Shown here one piece after another: positions 44,014 to 54,600 of a DNA stretch of 64,000 nt. This DNA is from UBA1822 sp963615055 (lineage in GTDB: Bacteria > Bacillota > Negativicutes > Veillonellales > Dialisteraceae). Within the stretch, counting starts at the first letter, position 1; each line of letters opens with the position of its first letter. Under the pieces are notes generated by a model. The model saw only the letters and a program-made list of their open reading frames with translations, made no database searches and had not been told where the DNA came from. Both the position numbers and the translations under genes were made by a program. Location: NCBI GenBank assembly GCA_963615055.1, contig CAVEFO010000004.1, positions 18,484 through 82,483 of the forward strand, given 5' to 3'.

Positions 44014-45153
44014 ATGATTCAAGAAGACAGATTGCATCGGACATTTTGTGATTTGGTCAAAATTTACGCACCGAGCGGCGGCGAAAAAGACGTCGCGACC
44101 TATTTGAAAAACGTGCTGAAACGTCTCGGCGCACGCGTCACGGAAGATACGGCGCACGAAAAAACCGGCGGAAACACCGGAAACATCATTGCGACCTTTG
44201 CCGCCAATACCGAAGGCCTCCCCGGTATCGCCTTCACCGGCCACATGGACTGCGTGGAAAATTGTAAAGACATCGAGCCCGTACTGAAAGACGGCGTGTA
44301 CCGTTCCGCCGGCGATACGATTCTGGGCGGCGATGACAAAGCCGGCGTCGCCGCCATTTTGGAAGCGCTCGCTGTCATGAAAGAAATGATGCTGCCGCAC
44401 GGAAAAATCACCGTCATTTTCACGATTCACGAAGAAGACGGCCTCGGCGGCTCGAAACATTTCGACAAGAAATATGCCGAAGGCATCGATTTCGGCTACG
44501 TCTTCGATCAGGGAGGCGCCCCCGGCACCGCTTCCGTCGCCGGACCCTTCGCCTATGAAATCAGCGCCGTATTTCACGGGAAATCCGCCCACGCCGGCGT
44601 CTGCCCCGATCTGGGAATCAACGCGATTCAAATGGCGGCGCACGCCGTTTCCCACATGCCGAGCGGACGCATCGACGAAGAAACGACAGCCAACGTCGGC
44701 ACCATTGCGGGCGGCCTTGCGACGAACATCGTGCCGGACACCTGCACCGTCCGCGCCGAAACGAGAAGCCTATCCGAAGACAAAGTGAAACAAGTCGTCG
44801 AGAAGATACTCCAAGCATGCCGCGACGCAAAGAAACATTTCCCCGGCGGACAAGTCGAAGTAACGGCCACACCCGTTTACGGCGGTTTCTGCGTAGAAGA
44901 AACGTCTCCCGCGATTCGTCTTTTCCAAAAAGCTTGCGCCGCGCAGCAAATCGAGCCCGCGCTCTCCAAAACAAACGGCGGCAGTGACGCAAACTGGTTC
45001 AACCAAGGCGCCTTCCCGGCCCTCCTCTGCGGCTGCGGCATGACAAATTTCCACACAAACGAAGAATGTCTGGCGCAAAAAGACCTCATCGGCACCGCCG
45101 CCCTCATCGTCTCCCTCATAGAAGAAAGCGTCCACTTCCCCTCGCATCGGTAA
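44014..45153 (+). CDS. PepT-like M20 family metallopeptidase
   Basis: This 379-residue di-zinc peptidase has metal ligands and catalytic residues visible as GHMD (His77, Asp79), GGDDKAG (Asp107/108), HEEDG (Glu140/141), Asp in VFDQGG and His in MTNFHTNEE. The dimerisation insert with GKSAHAG lies in the middle. It resembles the peptidase T-like group and probably acts on di- or tripeptides. The ribosome site is AGAAGGAG. It ends at a strong terminator (45165-45210). Confidence 0.9.
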   Translation: MIQEDRLHRTFCDLVKIYAPSGGEKDVATYLKNVLKRLGARVTEDTAHEKTGGNTGNIIATFAANTEGLPGIAFTGHMDCVENCKDIEPVLKDGVYRSAGDTILGGDDKAGVAAILEALAVMKEMMLPHGKITVIFTIHEEDGLGGSKHFDKKYAEGIDFGYVFDQGGAPGTASVAGPFAYEISAVFHGKSAHAGVCPDLGINAIQMAAHAVSHMPSGRIDEETTANVGTIAGGLATNIVPDTCTVRAETRSLSEDKVKQVVEKILQACRDAKKHFPGGQVEVTATPVYGGFCVEETSPAIRLFQKACAAQQIEPALSKTNGGSDANWFNQGAFPALLCGCGMTNFHTNEECLAQKDLIGTAALIVSLIEESVHFPSHR

Positions 45154-45164
45154 AGAAACGCAAT

Positions 45165-45210
45165 CAAAAACGGCACCTCAGGAAATCCTCCCAAGGTGCC
45201 GCTTTTTGTT
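45165..45210. terminator. Bidirectional terminator between the peptidase and autotransporter genes
   Basis: ACGGCACCT (45170-45178) pairs with AGGTGCCG (45194-45201). Poly-A lies on the left and CTTTTTG on the right, so it can work for the plus-strand peptidase gene and the minus-strand autotransporter gene. Confidence 0.75.
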
Positions 45211-45420
45211 GCAGAAATGCTTTCATCTCCATTCGCAAGATCGTTATTGGCTATTAGCTGTTGGCTGTTAGTCATTAGGTAAAAGCAGTGGCGGCCTTTA
45301 GGCCGCATTTTTTAAATGCGCGAAGCGCGTTCCGCTTTTTTCTAACGGCTGACAGCCAGCAACTAACAACTATCTCGCGCCTGACGAAAAAGCCAAGCAA
45401 TCCATCTGACGTCTGGCGTC
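45204..45420. repeat. Left direct repeat flanking the protease-like autotransporter (family A copy A5)
   Basis: It starts TTTTGTTGCAGAAATG and runs through CATTCGCAAGAT, the TTATTGGCTATTAGCTGTTGG arm, GTGGCGGCC hairpin, GCGCGAAGCGCG hairpin and CTAACAACTATCTCGCGCCTGACGAAAAAGCC, ending exactly at the gene stop codon. The same sequence occurs in the same orientation at 49360-49598, with a few substitutions and small length changes. Confidence 0.85.
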
Positions 45421-48400
45421 TACCACAACCATTTTAGCTGCACATTGACCATGAAATCTTTGTCATGGGCGCCTTTTTGGTAGGCAAGCTCTGCGCTTAG
45501 CTGCCGATTTGGTGCCAATTCTGTTTCTACTGCCAGGGACGTAATGAAATGAGTCTTGTCCACGCGGCTGGATTTGGTGTAGCTTCGTCCCGAGAAACCG
45601 GTTTCGTGGGCTTCATAGTTTGTACCGCACAGAGCTTGATTCAGTCCCAGACGGAAATTCAGGCTGCCATTTGGCATATCGCGGCCAAACTCTACGCCAC
45701 CTTCCAATGCACTGTAGAAATTATCTCCTCCGGAGACGTCATAGGCCTTCATGGATCCTGTTTCCTCATATCCGTTCTGTTTCATGTAGGACATCTGCAG
45801 GGCGCCGTAAGGGCTTACCTGCCAAGTCGTAGTCCCCGGTTCATGAAGGGCATGCTTCCACTCTCCGCCCAGCTCTACCAGCCAGCCGGTATAGTTCCCC
45901 TTCACCACGTTGCAGGTGCCTAAAGTAGGAATCGATACACTTCGGCTGCGGCTTCCGTCCAGATAGCCGAAGTCTGCATAGAGCAGCAGGGTGTCTGCGC
46001 CCTTAGTGATGCCGGTGTAGTAACCCAATCGGGTATCCTGTAGGTTTTCACTGCCATCGCTATGGCCATAGCTGCGCATGGTATAAGAAACAAACCAGCC
46101 ATTGCGTTGGTTCTCTCTATGGCGCCAGTCGCCGCCCATGGTATAGGTACTGCCGGTATAGTTGGAGCTGCCGGCCGTATCGCCCCAGTTTCTGTCAAAC
46201 CTTGCCCAGATAGAGTGGCCCGGTTCCTGAGGCCGGTTCACCGGCGCACCCGCTTTGTCGGTGCTGTCATCTGCCGGCGAAGAAGTGCCCCTGCGTCTCA
46301 TAGCCGGAGTCTGTCCCATGACCGTTGCCAGGCGGGAGGAAAGCACTCTGCCATTCAGACCGGAACTTTGGGCGGATACGATGGCTACCGTGCTATCTCC
46401 TTTATCATTCGTACCGATCTCATCGATAGCCTGCAATGCCTTGGCATCCGTATCCAGGGCATAGAAACACCGCAACTCATTGTCCACTCCGGCTACTCCC
46501 ACATAATGAGAAGCCTTGTTGTTTATGTTCTCATAATCCTTCGCCTGCTGCGCACTTGCTCCTGCCAGGGATTTCTTGGCCTTAGCTATAGCGGCGAGGG
46601 ATTTGCCATCCTTTGAGAGAGCGGCACTGTAGTTCAGAAGAGCTCTCGACAGGCCTGAAACATTTTCTGTTCCCGTAACACCTCCACCGGTCTCCAAGAT
46701 ACGGATACGTTCCCCATGGATGCCTCTGACTGCGCTGACCTTGGAGCCTGTATCAAGGGTTGCTTTGCCGGTTACCAGGATAGCCCCCTTTTCTCCCCCG
46801 GCTTGTCCCAGGAGGGTTCCATCGGATTTCAGATTTCCTTCAATCTCCATATGGGAATTTTCATCCAAAGGTCCGATGGTGCCGTGGTTGATAAATGTGC
46901 CGGCCTCGTCGTCTTTGGGCTCAAAGGAAGCGTATTTGGTAATTTCATTGACCTTGTAGCTGCCGCCGTAAAGCGCTGCCTCCTCGGCCACTTGCACACT
47001 CACCACATCAGCCTTGCCGGTGTATACCATGGTGGCATCTTGATTGACCTTCAGCTTCATGTTGTCGGTTCCGGTGATGTTGCCGCTGTAATTAAAATCA
47101 CCATTTACATTGAGATCGGTAACAAGGTCACTGCAGTACTCATCGTAATCATGAACCTTTGTCCCATACTGAATTTTCAGCTTTTTCCGATCAGCCGACG
47201 CCACGCCAAAGAGATTCTCATCAAAATGCTTCCAGTCGGAAGTGATGTCTCCGGTGATCTTGGCTCCCTTTTCAATATTGATATTGTCCACAAAGGCATT
47301 ATTGGCAATATAAATGGCGTGGCTTTCCCCTTCCATGGAGCCGCTTACAGTGAGGCTGCCCATTTTGCTGCCCAGATCCCCATGCTCCGGATCTGAAAAA
47401 GAACCGTCCGTCATTCCCACGTTTAGTAGGACATTCCTGGAAAACTTCAGGCTCATGTCATCCAATGAGGTTATATATTCCATTCCGTTTCCCGTGGCGT
47501 TTGAAGCTACGCCATAGCGTATATAAGAACCTCTGTATTCTGATGGCAAAAATCCACAGCCAAAGTCAAACCTTATTGCATCGCCACCGTCTCCCCTGGC
47601 GAATACATCTCCCTCTACATGGATATCGTGATCACGGCCATATGCAACAAGTATACCTGTGCCATTCTGTCCGTCAGCCTCTATCTTAGTGTCCCCGGCA
47701 AGGGTTACCGTATTTTCCACACCATCGACACGGATTCCGGCTGCCCCTGCTCCACAGGCAAAAAGGTCCGCACTGATATCTTTGTTATCACCACGGGTCT
47801 GTGTTATTTCGTTACGAGAACCATACACATGGAGACCCACCCCCATGGTGGATTTATTGACTTTTTCTGGTATATAATCAGTCCCGGCTTCATTCCGGGC
47901 AAAAAATCCCTGAGAATTTTTTACAGCCTTTTCCCCATTTAAATCACTCTCATAAATTGACTTGCCATAAAAATTCTGACGGTCAATGGTATATCCTATG
48001 TCCTGCAGCAGCGCAAGCTCCGCCTCCATAAAGGTGTTATAGCTGCGGTAATTCTGATGACTCATAAGACTGCGCTCCAGCTCTATATGAGAAAGTTCCG
48101 GTTTATACAAAGCATGTCCGTTATCATCCCAGCCAGATGTTTCCCAGCCATTTATCGGAATGCCGTCAATTCCCCAAAATGTTTTTCCACCCAGAGCTTG
48201 CGTTACATTGGCACCGTTGAAAAAAGCCCGGCCTTTACCTTCGGAAAATGCCTTTTTTTGCTCCTCCTTATCGGCAATCTCCAACAAATTGGTTAACTGA
48301 AAATATTGTTCCGGTTCTTCAGCATTCACCTTTGTAGGATCCACAATATACTGACCGGCCCCGGCCTTGTTTCCTTTTTCATCAAGCAGGTGGGCGGTAT

Positions 48401-49118
48401 AGGACAATAAATTATCTGCATCAGAGCCAACATACCATTCCTTGGTATCAGCTACTTGTCTTGTATCACAACCTATACCTAAAGAATGTCCTATTTCATG
48501 AAACATCGTCGAAGCAAGATTAACAGTTCCATACTTCTGATGCAGTTGTCCTACGATTTTACCGCTCCAACCATAATTTCCGTCCCCCAGCTCCAGTCCC
48601 ACCCCCTGACCAATAGTAATAACGGTGTATTCAGAGGCTTCATGCTTATCAAGCTCCGCTATGTCTAAAAAATCTATATAATCCAATTTCACACGGCCTT
48701 GTACCGCATTTATAAATGTATTTTCGAGCTTGTTCGTGGGGCTGGACGTATACGAATATGCGTTTATAAAATTTGCAGTGCCCACAATCAGCTGGCCCGG
48801 GGACTTAATATTAGAGGCCCCCAGCCGCAGTATCTCCGCCCATTGTTTGCCTGCCTCATACATCCAAGATTTGATATCATCACTAAAATGGTAGTTGAAT
48901 GTTTGACATTTTTCATCAGAAATCATTTTCTTCCATATGTCTTCTACCCAGTTCCCCTTATCGTCAGCATCAAAATAGATAATATCAAAAACCTTGTATC
49001 CGCCATCGCTAAAAACCTCCTGATGATCCCGCGCCTCAGCCACGCCTCCGGCCATCAAAGCCAAAGCCACCAAAGCAGATAAGCATCTCTTTCCGTTCCT
49101 TCCCACAAGTTTCTTCAT
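45420..49118 (-). CDS. Autotransporter with zinc-metalloprotease motif
   Basis: This 1232-residue protein has a signal peptide at residues 1-29 ending in GVAEA. The passenger N-terminal third contains HEIGHSLGIGCD (207-218), an HExxHxxG zinc-protease site. In metzincins the third ligand follows as GxxH or GxxD; here that position is Cys217, with Asp218 next. The middle is a right-handed beta-helix type passenger with repeating polar strands. The last about 280 residues are an autotransporter barrel ending in Trp (VQLKWLW). It is probably a secreted or surface protease. The gene uses more AT-rich codons than its neighbours and sits between long direct repeats, suggesting acquisition or exchange as a unit. 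GGAAAGGAG precedes the ATG at 49118. Confidence 0.87.
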   Translation of the reverse strand: MKKLVGRNGKRCLSALVALALMAGGVAEARDHQEVFSDGGYKVFDIIYFDADDKGNWVEDIWKKMISDEKCQTFNYHFSDDIKSWMYEAGKQWAEILRLGASNIKSPGQLIVGTANFINAYSYTSSPTNKLENTFINAVQGRVKLDYIDFLDIAELDKHEASEYTVITIGQGVGLELGDGNYGWSGKIVGQLHQKYGTVNLASTMFHEIGHSLGIGCDTRQVADTKEWYVGSDADNLLSYTAHLLDEKGNKAGAGQYIVDPTKVNAEEPEQYFQLTNLLEIADKEEQKKAFSEGKGRAFFNGANVTQALGGKTFWGIDGIPINGWETSGWDDNGHALYKPELSHIELERSLMSHQNYRSYNTFMEAELALLQDIGYTIDRQNFYGKSIYESDLNGEKAVKNSQGFFARNEAGTDYIPEKVNKSTMGVGLHVYGSRNEITQTRGDNKDISADLFACGAGAAGIRVDGVENTVTLAGDTKIEADGQNGTGILVAYGRDHDIHVEGDVFARGDGGDAIRFDFGCGFLPSEYRGSYIRYGVASNATGNGMEYITSLDDMSLKFSRNVLLNVGMTDGSFSDPEHGDLGSKMGSLTVSGSMEGESHAIYIANNAFVDNINIEKGAKITGDITSDWKHFDENLFGVASADRKKLKIQYGTKVHDYDEYCSDLVTDLNVNGDFNYSGNITGTDNMKLKVNQDATMVYTGKADVVSVQVAEEAALYGGSYKVNEITKYASFEPKDDEAGTFINHGTIGPLDENSHMEIEGNLKSDGTLLGQAGGEKGAILVTGKATLDTGSKVSAVRGIHGERIRILETGGGVTGTENVSGLSRALLNYSAALSKDGKSLAAIAKAKKSLAGASAQQAKDYENINNKASHYVGVAGVDNELRCFYALDTDAKALQAIDEIGTNDKGDSTVAIVSAQSSGLNGRVLSSRLATVMGQTPAMRRRGTSSPADDSTDKAGAPVNRPQEPGHSIWARFDRNWGDTAGSSNYTGSTYTMGGDWRHRENQRNGWFVSYTMRSYGHSDGSENLQDTRLGYYTGITKGADTLLLYADFGYLDGSRSRSVSIPTLGTCNVVKGNYTGWLVELGGEWKHALHEPGTTTWQVSPYGALQMSYMKQNGYEETGSMKAYDVSGGDNFYSALEGGVEFGRDMPNGSLNFRLGLNQALCGTNYEAHETGFSGRSYTKSSRVDKTHFITSLAVETELAPNRQLSAELAYQKGAHDKDFMVNVQLKWLW

Positions 49119-49359
49119 AGCAATCTCTCTCCTTTCCCGCTCATGTCGGAAAAAATTACTGGACTACAGGACATCTCTTTATTTTTTTATCATTAAATTT
49201 TTCTCATGCTGCGCAATCCATCACGGGAAAATTTCTTAATACCTAACAATATTGAGAAATCTGACTATCGAGAAAAATAACGAACAAAAAGTCATCGGAA
49301 ATATCTACCGGAAGTATGGAAACGCTGTCGATGTTAATTTTTCCAATATCGGAACCGCA
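49119..49359. other. AT-rich leader region of the protease-like autotransporter
   Basis: This stretch is markedly AT-rich and unlike the rest of the window. It presumably holds the promoter for the autotransporter, but no convincing -35/-10 pair is seen. There is no gene. Confidence 0.4.
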
Positions 49360-49683
49360 TTTTGTTGCAGAAATGTTTTCATCGCCATTCGCAAGATAGT
49401 TATTGGCTATTAGCTGTTGGCTATTAGCTGTTGGCTGTTAGTCATTAGATAAAAGCAGTGGCGGCCTTTGGGCCGCATTTTTTAAATGCGCGAAGCGCGT
49501 TCCGCTTTCCCTAACGGCCAACAGCTAGCGACTAACAACTATCTTGCGCCCGACGAAAAAGCCGAGCACACCATCTGACATCAGATTATCTGACGTCTTA
49601 ACCTCTATGTGACACACGGTAAACGGTCAACGGAAAACGGAAAACGGCTATCTTGCACCTGACGAAAAAAGCCGAGCTAAAAT
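49360..49683. repeat. Right direct repeat (family A copy A6) and a family B fragment
   Basis: 49360-49598 repeats 45204-45420 in direct orientation. The copy has an extra TTGGCTATTAGCTG unit in its left arm and a longer CATCTGACATCAGATTATCTGACGTC tail. It is followed at 49608-49650 by ATGTGACACACGGTAAACGGTCAACGGAAAACGG (family B heptads) and a CACCTGACGAAAAAAGCC motif that ends family A copies. No gene is seen. Confidence 0.8.
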
Positions 49684-49950
49684 TCATTTCTCCTTTTTCT
49701 TCGGCGTCCCATGCCGACTCACACGCCGCGCTTTTCTCGCTTCTCTTTCCGCGATTTTCGCCTCGCGTGCCGCTTCCGCCTTGGCTTCCTCCCGCGCCTG
49801 TTTCCCGCGCGCCCGAAGATTCAGAATGAAACAAACCATCACCAAAATGCCGACCGCCACGTTTCCGAAGCCGATCCCATCGTAATACATGCTGTAGCCC
49901 ACCGCACCCATCGCGGCTAAAAATAAAAATGTGCGCATTTTCGATGCCAT
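49684..49950 (-). CDS. Small membrane protein of unknown function
   Basis: This 88-residue protein has two short hydrophobic segments (about 7-22 and 28-43), then a highly charged Ala/Glu/Arg/Lys tail ending in KKKEK. No catalytic motif is seen and the family is not recognised. AAGGAG precedes the start and an extended -10 promoter (49993-49986, minus strand) lies upstream, divergent from the aminopeptidase gene. The codon pattern and ribosome site support a real gene. Confidence 0.65.
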   Translation of the reverse strand: MASKMRTFLFLAAMGAVGYSMYYDGIGFGNVAVGILVMVCFILNLRARGKQAREEAKAEAAREAKIAEREARKARRVSRHGTPKKKEK

Positions 49951-49985
49951 GACAAGACTCCTTATTCAAAAATATTTTCATTCGT

Positions 49986-50021
49986 ATTATAACACGACAG
50001 CCGCACCGAATGTGATATAAT
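49986..50021. promoter_or_regulatory. Divergent extended -10 promoters
   Basis: The minus-strand TGTTATAAT (49994-49986) serves the small membrane protein. The plus-strand TGATATAAT (50013-50021) serves the M18 aminopeptidase. Both carry the TGN extension and lie back to back in the 99-bp gap. Confidence 0.55.
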
Positions 50022-50049
50022 GAGACATCATTTCAAAGGAGGAACTACC

Positions 50050-51420
50050 ATGCAAACATACAGCAGAGAAAAAAGTGTCTGGCAGCGCCTCGGCGAAGAC
50101 GAACGCCGCGCCGTCACGGAGTATTGCGAAAGCTACAAGAAATTTTTGGACATCGCGCGTACCGAGCGCCTCGCCGCCGAGGAAATCATCCGGCGCGCCG
50201 AAGCCCACGGTTTCCGTCCGATTTATTCCATGGACAAACTCGCGCCCGGCGACAAAGTCTATTGGAACCAAAAAGGGAAATCCGTTATTTTGGCCGTCAT
50301 CGGGAAAGAGCCCGTACACGAAGGCATTAAAATCGTCGGCTCCCACATCGACGCGCCGCGCCTCGACCTCAAAGCGAATCCCGTCGCCGAAAAAGACGGC
50401 ATCGTCTATCTGCGCACCCACTATTACGGCGGCATTAAGAAATACCAGTGGACCTGCGTGCCGCTCGCCCTTTGCGGCGTCGTTTTCACAAAAGACGGAA
50501 AGAAAATTGATATTTCCATCGGCCTTGCCGAAGACGATCCCATTTTCTACATCAGCGACCTTCTGATTCACATGGCGCAAGACCAAATGAAAAAAACGCT
50601 TGCCGACGGCGTCACAGGCGAGCAGCTCCAAGCCATCCTCGGCACGCACGCCGAAGACGGAGAAAAACCGAAAGAAGCCATCATGCGCCTCCTTCAAGAC
50701 AAATACGGCATCTGCGAAGAAGATTTCGCCGCTGCCGAGCTCGAACTCGTCCCCGCGACGAAGAGCCGCGACGTCGGCCTCGACCGTTCCCTCATCGCCA
50801 GCTACGGCCAAGACGACCGCGTCTGCTCCTACGCCAATATGCAAGCCATTTTCGACGCCGCGCCCGGGGAAAAGACGCAAGCCGCGCTCTTGACCGATAA
50901 AGAAGAAATCGGCTCCTACGGCAATACCGGCATGGAATCATCGTATTTCGTAAAATTCGTCATGAAACTCCTCACCCTCCAAGGCGCGGGCAGCCTCCTC
51001 GATTTCTATGAAACGATGGAAAACAGCGAAATGCTCTCCGCCGACGTGAATAGCGTCCTCGATCCCCTCTACCCCGAAGTCAGCGAAAAAGACAACTCCT
51101 CCCTTCTGGGCTACGGTATCGTCCTGACAAAATACACCGGCGCGCGCGGCAAGAGCGGCAGCAACGACGCAAACGCCGAATTCCTACAAAAAGTCCGCAC
51201 CATTCTGAATGAAGCGGACGTCGCCTGGCAAATCGGCGAACTCGGCAAAGTCGATCAAGGCGGCGGCGGCACGATTGCCTTCATGATGGCCAACTGGGGC
51301 GCCGAAGTCGTCGATTGCGGCACCGGCATGCTCTCCATGCACGCCCCCTACGACCTCCTCTCCAAGGCCGACGCCTATGAGACATGGAAAGCGTATAAGG
51401 CATTTTTTGAAAGCAAATAA
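50050..51420 (+). CDS. M18 family aminopeptidase
   Basis: This 456-residue di-zinc aminopeptidase has metal and active-site residues in GSHIDAPRLDLK (His99, Asp101), the YGQDDRVCSY segment, DKEEIGSYGNTG and the C-terminal GTGMLSMHAPYDL (His ligand). It acts in the cytosol on peptides with, typically, acidic N-terminal residues. The start at 50050 has AAAGGAGG upstream; an ATG at 50020 overlaps the promoter. Family B/C repeat DNA follows it. Confidence 0.92.
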   Translation: MQTYSREKSVWQRLGEDERRAVTEYCESYKKFLDIARTERLAAEEIIRRAEAHGFRPIYSMDKLAPGDKVYWNQKGKSVILAVIGKEPVHEGIKIVGSHIDAPRLDLKANPVAEKDGIVYLRTHYYGGIKKYQWTCVPLALCGVVFTKDGKKIDISIGLAEDDPIFYISDLLIHMAQDQMKKTLADGVTGEQLQAILGTHAEDGEKPKEAIMRLLQDKYGICEEDFAAAELELVPATKSRDVGLDRSLIASYGQDDRVCSYANMQAIFDAAPGEKTQAALLTDKEEIGSYGNTGMESSYFVKFVMKLLTLQGAGSLLDFYETMENSEMLSADVNSVLDPLYPEVSEKDNSSLLGYGIVLTKYTGARGKSGSNDANAEFLQKVRTILNEADVAWQIGELGKVDQGGGGTIAFMMANWGAEVVDCGTGMLSMHAPYDLLSKADAYETWKAYKAFFESK

Positions 51421-51600
51421 GGAAACGGCTTGATAGGCTTGATAAAGCTTGAATGGGCTGCCATCATCGTGATGACTGCCGTTGTCCGTCGTCCGTGTCC
51501 CGGTGAACCGTATGGTCCCGTTTCGGCGACCGCCACGGTCACAAGAAATAGACGACAGGAGAATAAATCCCTAAGCCCGTCACACGCCTCCAAATTCCAA
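51421..51600. repeat. Family C and B fragments downstream of the aminopeptidase
   Basis: GGCTTGATAGGCTTGATAAAGCTTGAATGG (C type, 51427-51456) is followed by CCGTTGTCCGTCGTCCGTGTCCCGGTGAACCGT (B type, 51480-51512). No gene is seen. Confidence 0.5.
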
Positions 51601-51640
51601 TCAAAAACGGAAACCCCATTTCTGAGGTTTCCGTTTTTTG
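51601..51640. terminator. Bidirectional terminator
   Basis: AACGGAAACC (about 51606-51615) pairs with GGTTTCCGTT (51626-51635). Poly-A lies before and TTTTTT after, so it can serve both the aminopeptidase gene and the autotransporter gene that ends at 51661. Confidence 0.75.
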
Positions 51641-51660
51641 TTGCCTGTAATACTTTCGAA

Positions 51661-54600
51661 TCAGAAGGAGAAGCGGACACCGGCGTCCAGTTTCCATTGA
51701 TGCTCGAAGTCGCCGCCGAAATCTCTGGCGAAATCAGCGTAGATCTGTGCACGAGAGCCGGCATTGTAGCTTCCGCCGAGAACAAGCTCGACCCAGCTGT
51801 CGTTTCCGTCAAACGCGGTGGATTTCCAGCCGCCGTCTTTTGCGTAGTAGCGGCTGTTGACATCGCCGCCGAATTCATGCGCAAGATAGAGCCCGCCGTA
51901 GAAATGGCCTTTCTGCTTTTTCAGGCCGGCTTCCACACCGACACGGCCGACAAAGGACTGATACGCATCCTGGAATACATCCAAGGTATCATTTTTCGCC
52001 GTCGTTGCCGTGTAATCTTTGCCGCCTACACGCGCCCAGGTGAATTGCACTTTAGGCGTGAGGTAAGAACTCTCCGTCGCGAAAGTTTTCCCGTATTCAG
52101 CCGTGATACCAAAGGCTGCCACACCGTAATCACCGTGGAGAGACGTCGTGCGCGTCTCGTTGTAGACATCATACTTATTCACCACGCGACCGACTTTGGC
52201 GGCGACGCGGAAATAACGATTATCCGCGAGGCTCTTGACGCCGTAGACACCAAAGCTGTAGAGCTTATCATCACCCTTGCCGCCCAAGAGATAATCGCTG
52301 TCGCCGTCACGATAATCAAAGGCGACACCGGCATGCCAGCCATTCTGTGTGACTTTGTCATAGCCGACTTGGACGCCTTTGTATGTATTCGTCTCATTGA
52401 CTCCTTTGACATCCGATTCCGTCTTGCCGCCCAGAACTTTGGCAAAGATGCCGTCTTCATCGACGAGATCGGCCGCGCGATACGTATCCTGCATATTGTC
52501 GCGCCACGCGTGGAACATCGTCGTCGCAGCACTGCGGACGCCCTTCATGACATATGTCTCGTAATCGCCGGAAGACATCCCGCCAAATCCGGGGGTCATG
52601 GATCCTTCTTTATACTTGCCCTGACCTTCTTTATCTTTCTGGAATTCGATATCCCCGATCTGCAACGATTTTGAGCTTGCAGTCAATCCGTCTGCCAGCT
52701 TGACTTTCCCGATAAGATTCGTCGCGCCATTCACATACGCGCTGTAATAAAGCTTTCCGGCGAGCGCATTGAGGACTTTCGCCACATTTTCTTCTTCATA
52801 CGTGACACCGGTATTGTCCGTAATGAGGGAAATATGGGAATCAGCCGCCGCATTGGTGATAATGAGATTGCCGGCGGTGTAATTGGCCGCCTCTTCCCCG
52901 TTTCCGGTATGCGCGTAATACACATTGAGATAACCTCTGTAATTGGAAATCGTCTGATCTTCCGTCGCTTCCATCGTGATATTGCCGGCCTCGGATTCGG
53001 ACGCTCCGCCATTCACATCCAGCGTCCCTGTCGTCGCTGCCGCACGAAGCGAACGCGCCACGACTGAAGTCTCTTTCGGAGCATTCTTGAGCGTCCAGAG
53101 CCCGCCTTTTTTGACATTGACCGTCAGCTTGCCTTTCTCGACTTTGTAGCCGCCTTCCAGTGTGGAATTGCTTCCGATGACATTGACCGTTATATCCCCG
53201 CCATTGGAAACGGAAATATCGCTCTTGGCTGCTATGCCTTTTTCGTCCCCGATTTCCATCGAGCCGCCATCCGCATCGAATGCCCCCGTAATCGCAGCTT
53301 TGCCGCCGGAGACCGTGACTTTGGCGCCCGCGCCGGAAGAAATCGCCGTATCTTTTGCCGTGATAGTCGTATCGCCCTTCAGAGTGACCGTCGCATCATT
53401 CACAGCGACAATCGCCTTTTCCGCGCTCACCGTCGTATCCGTACCCGTCACCGAGACGCTTTTGCCTTCAGCCGCATAGATGCCCATACCGCCTTCTTCC
53501 GTATTCTCCAGCGTAAGTGCCGCGTCCGGCGCCAAAATGACGATATCATTTTTCTCGGCAGAAACCGTAGCCTGCTCATCCGATATCGTGACTTTGCTGG
53601 GATTCATCGTGAAGACATAGTTCCCATTTGTCGTCTGGCGCACGCCGTAGCGGGTGTAAATCTTATCGGCTTTCGCATCACCCGTGATGACTTGTGAGAA
53701 CGTATCCACCGATTGCTCCGGTGTCCGTATCGTATCGGCATCCAGATAGCCTTTCCCCGTCGTCGTATCAAAGAGGATATTTCCCAAAACCTGCGCTTTC
53801 GAAGACGCCGTGAGACCATCGGCAATCTTCACCTGCCCGGAAAGATTCGTTTCCCCACTCATATACGCATTGTAGTAGAGCTTTCCGGCCAATGCATTCA
53901 GCACCTTGGCGATATTTTCGTCATTGTCCATAGAAATGCCTGTATTGTCCGTGATAAGGGAAATATTGGCTCCGGTCTCCGCCTTTTCGATAATGGTATC
54001 GCCGGCGGTATAATCCTTCTCCTCTTCGCCATTTCCTTCATGCGCATAGTAAACATTCGCATAACCGCTAAAATTGGAAATTGTGAGATCACCGGCACCG
54101 GCTGCCATAAAAACATTTCCGTTCGCACCGGTCAAAGAGGCGAGCTGAGACGCCGTTTGGTTGCCGCCATCCGTCACATTCCATGTCGCGCCGTTTGCAA
54201 GGGACAGATTCATCGCTGTGCCCGTGCTGTAGCCGGTCCAAGTCGCATTGTCAAGCTTGGCATTGACCGTACTGCCCGCCGTGTTGTTGTTACCTGTCCA
54301 TGTTGCATTGTTCCCCATGTACAGGTTAACTGTTCCTAAATTACTTTGGCCGTTCCATTTAAGGATATTTCCGTTCCACGAGGAATCTGCCGTATTGAGA
54401 CCGACGCTGACGTCCGCATTTGCACCGCTGTCCATGCTGCCACCGAGGCAAATATCACCTTCCATCTCGACTTTGTTCGTCCCGGCACCGGTGATATTTC
54501 CTTCCGTATCCTTCGCGACATTCACGTTCACCGTGGCGCGATTTTGAGAATTGAATTCCCCGTACGCACGAATGGCATACTGAGCTCCGTTGATAGCTTT

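Noticed and set aside
45204..49598. Direct repeats considered as insertion-sequence or transposon ends
   Set aside because: No transposase gene lies between them and there is no short target duplication visible. The repeats belong to the family A intergenic element.
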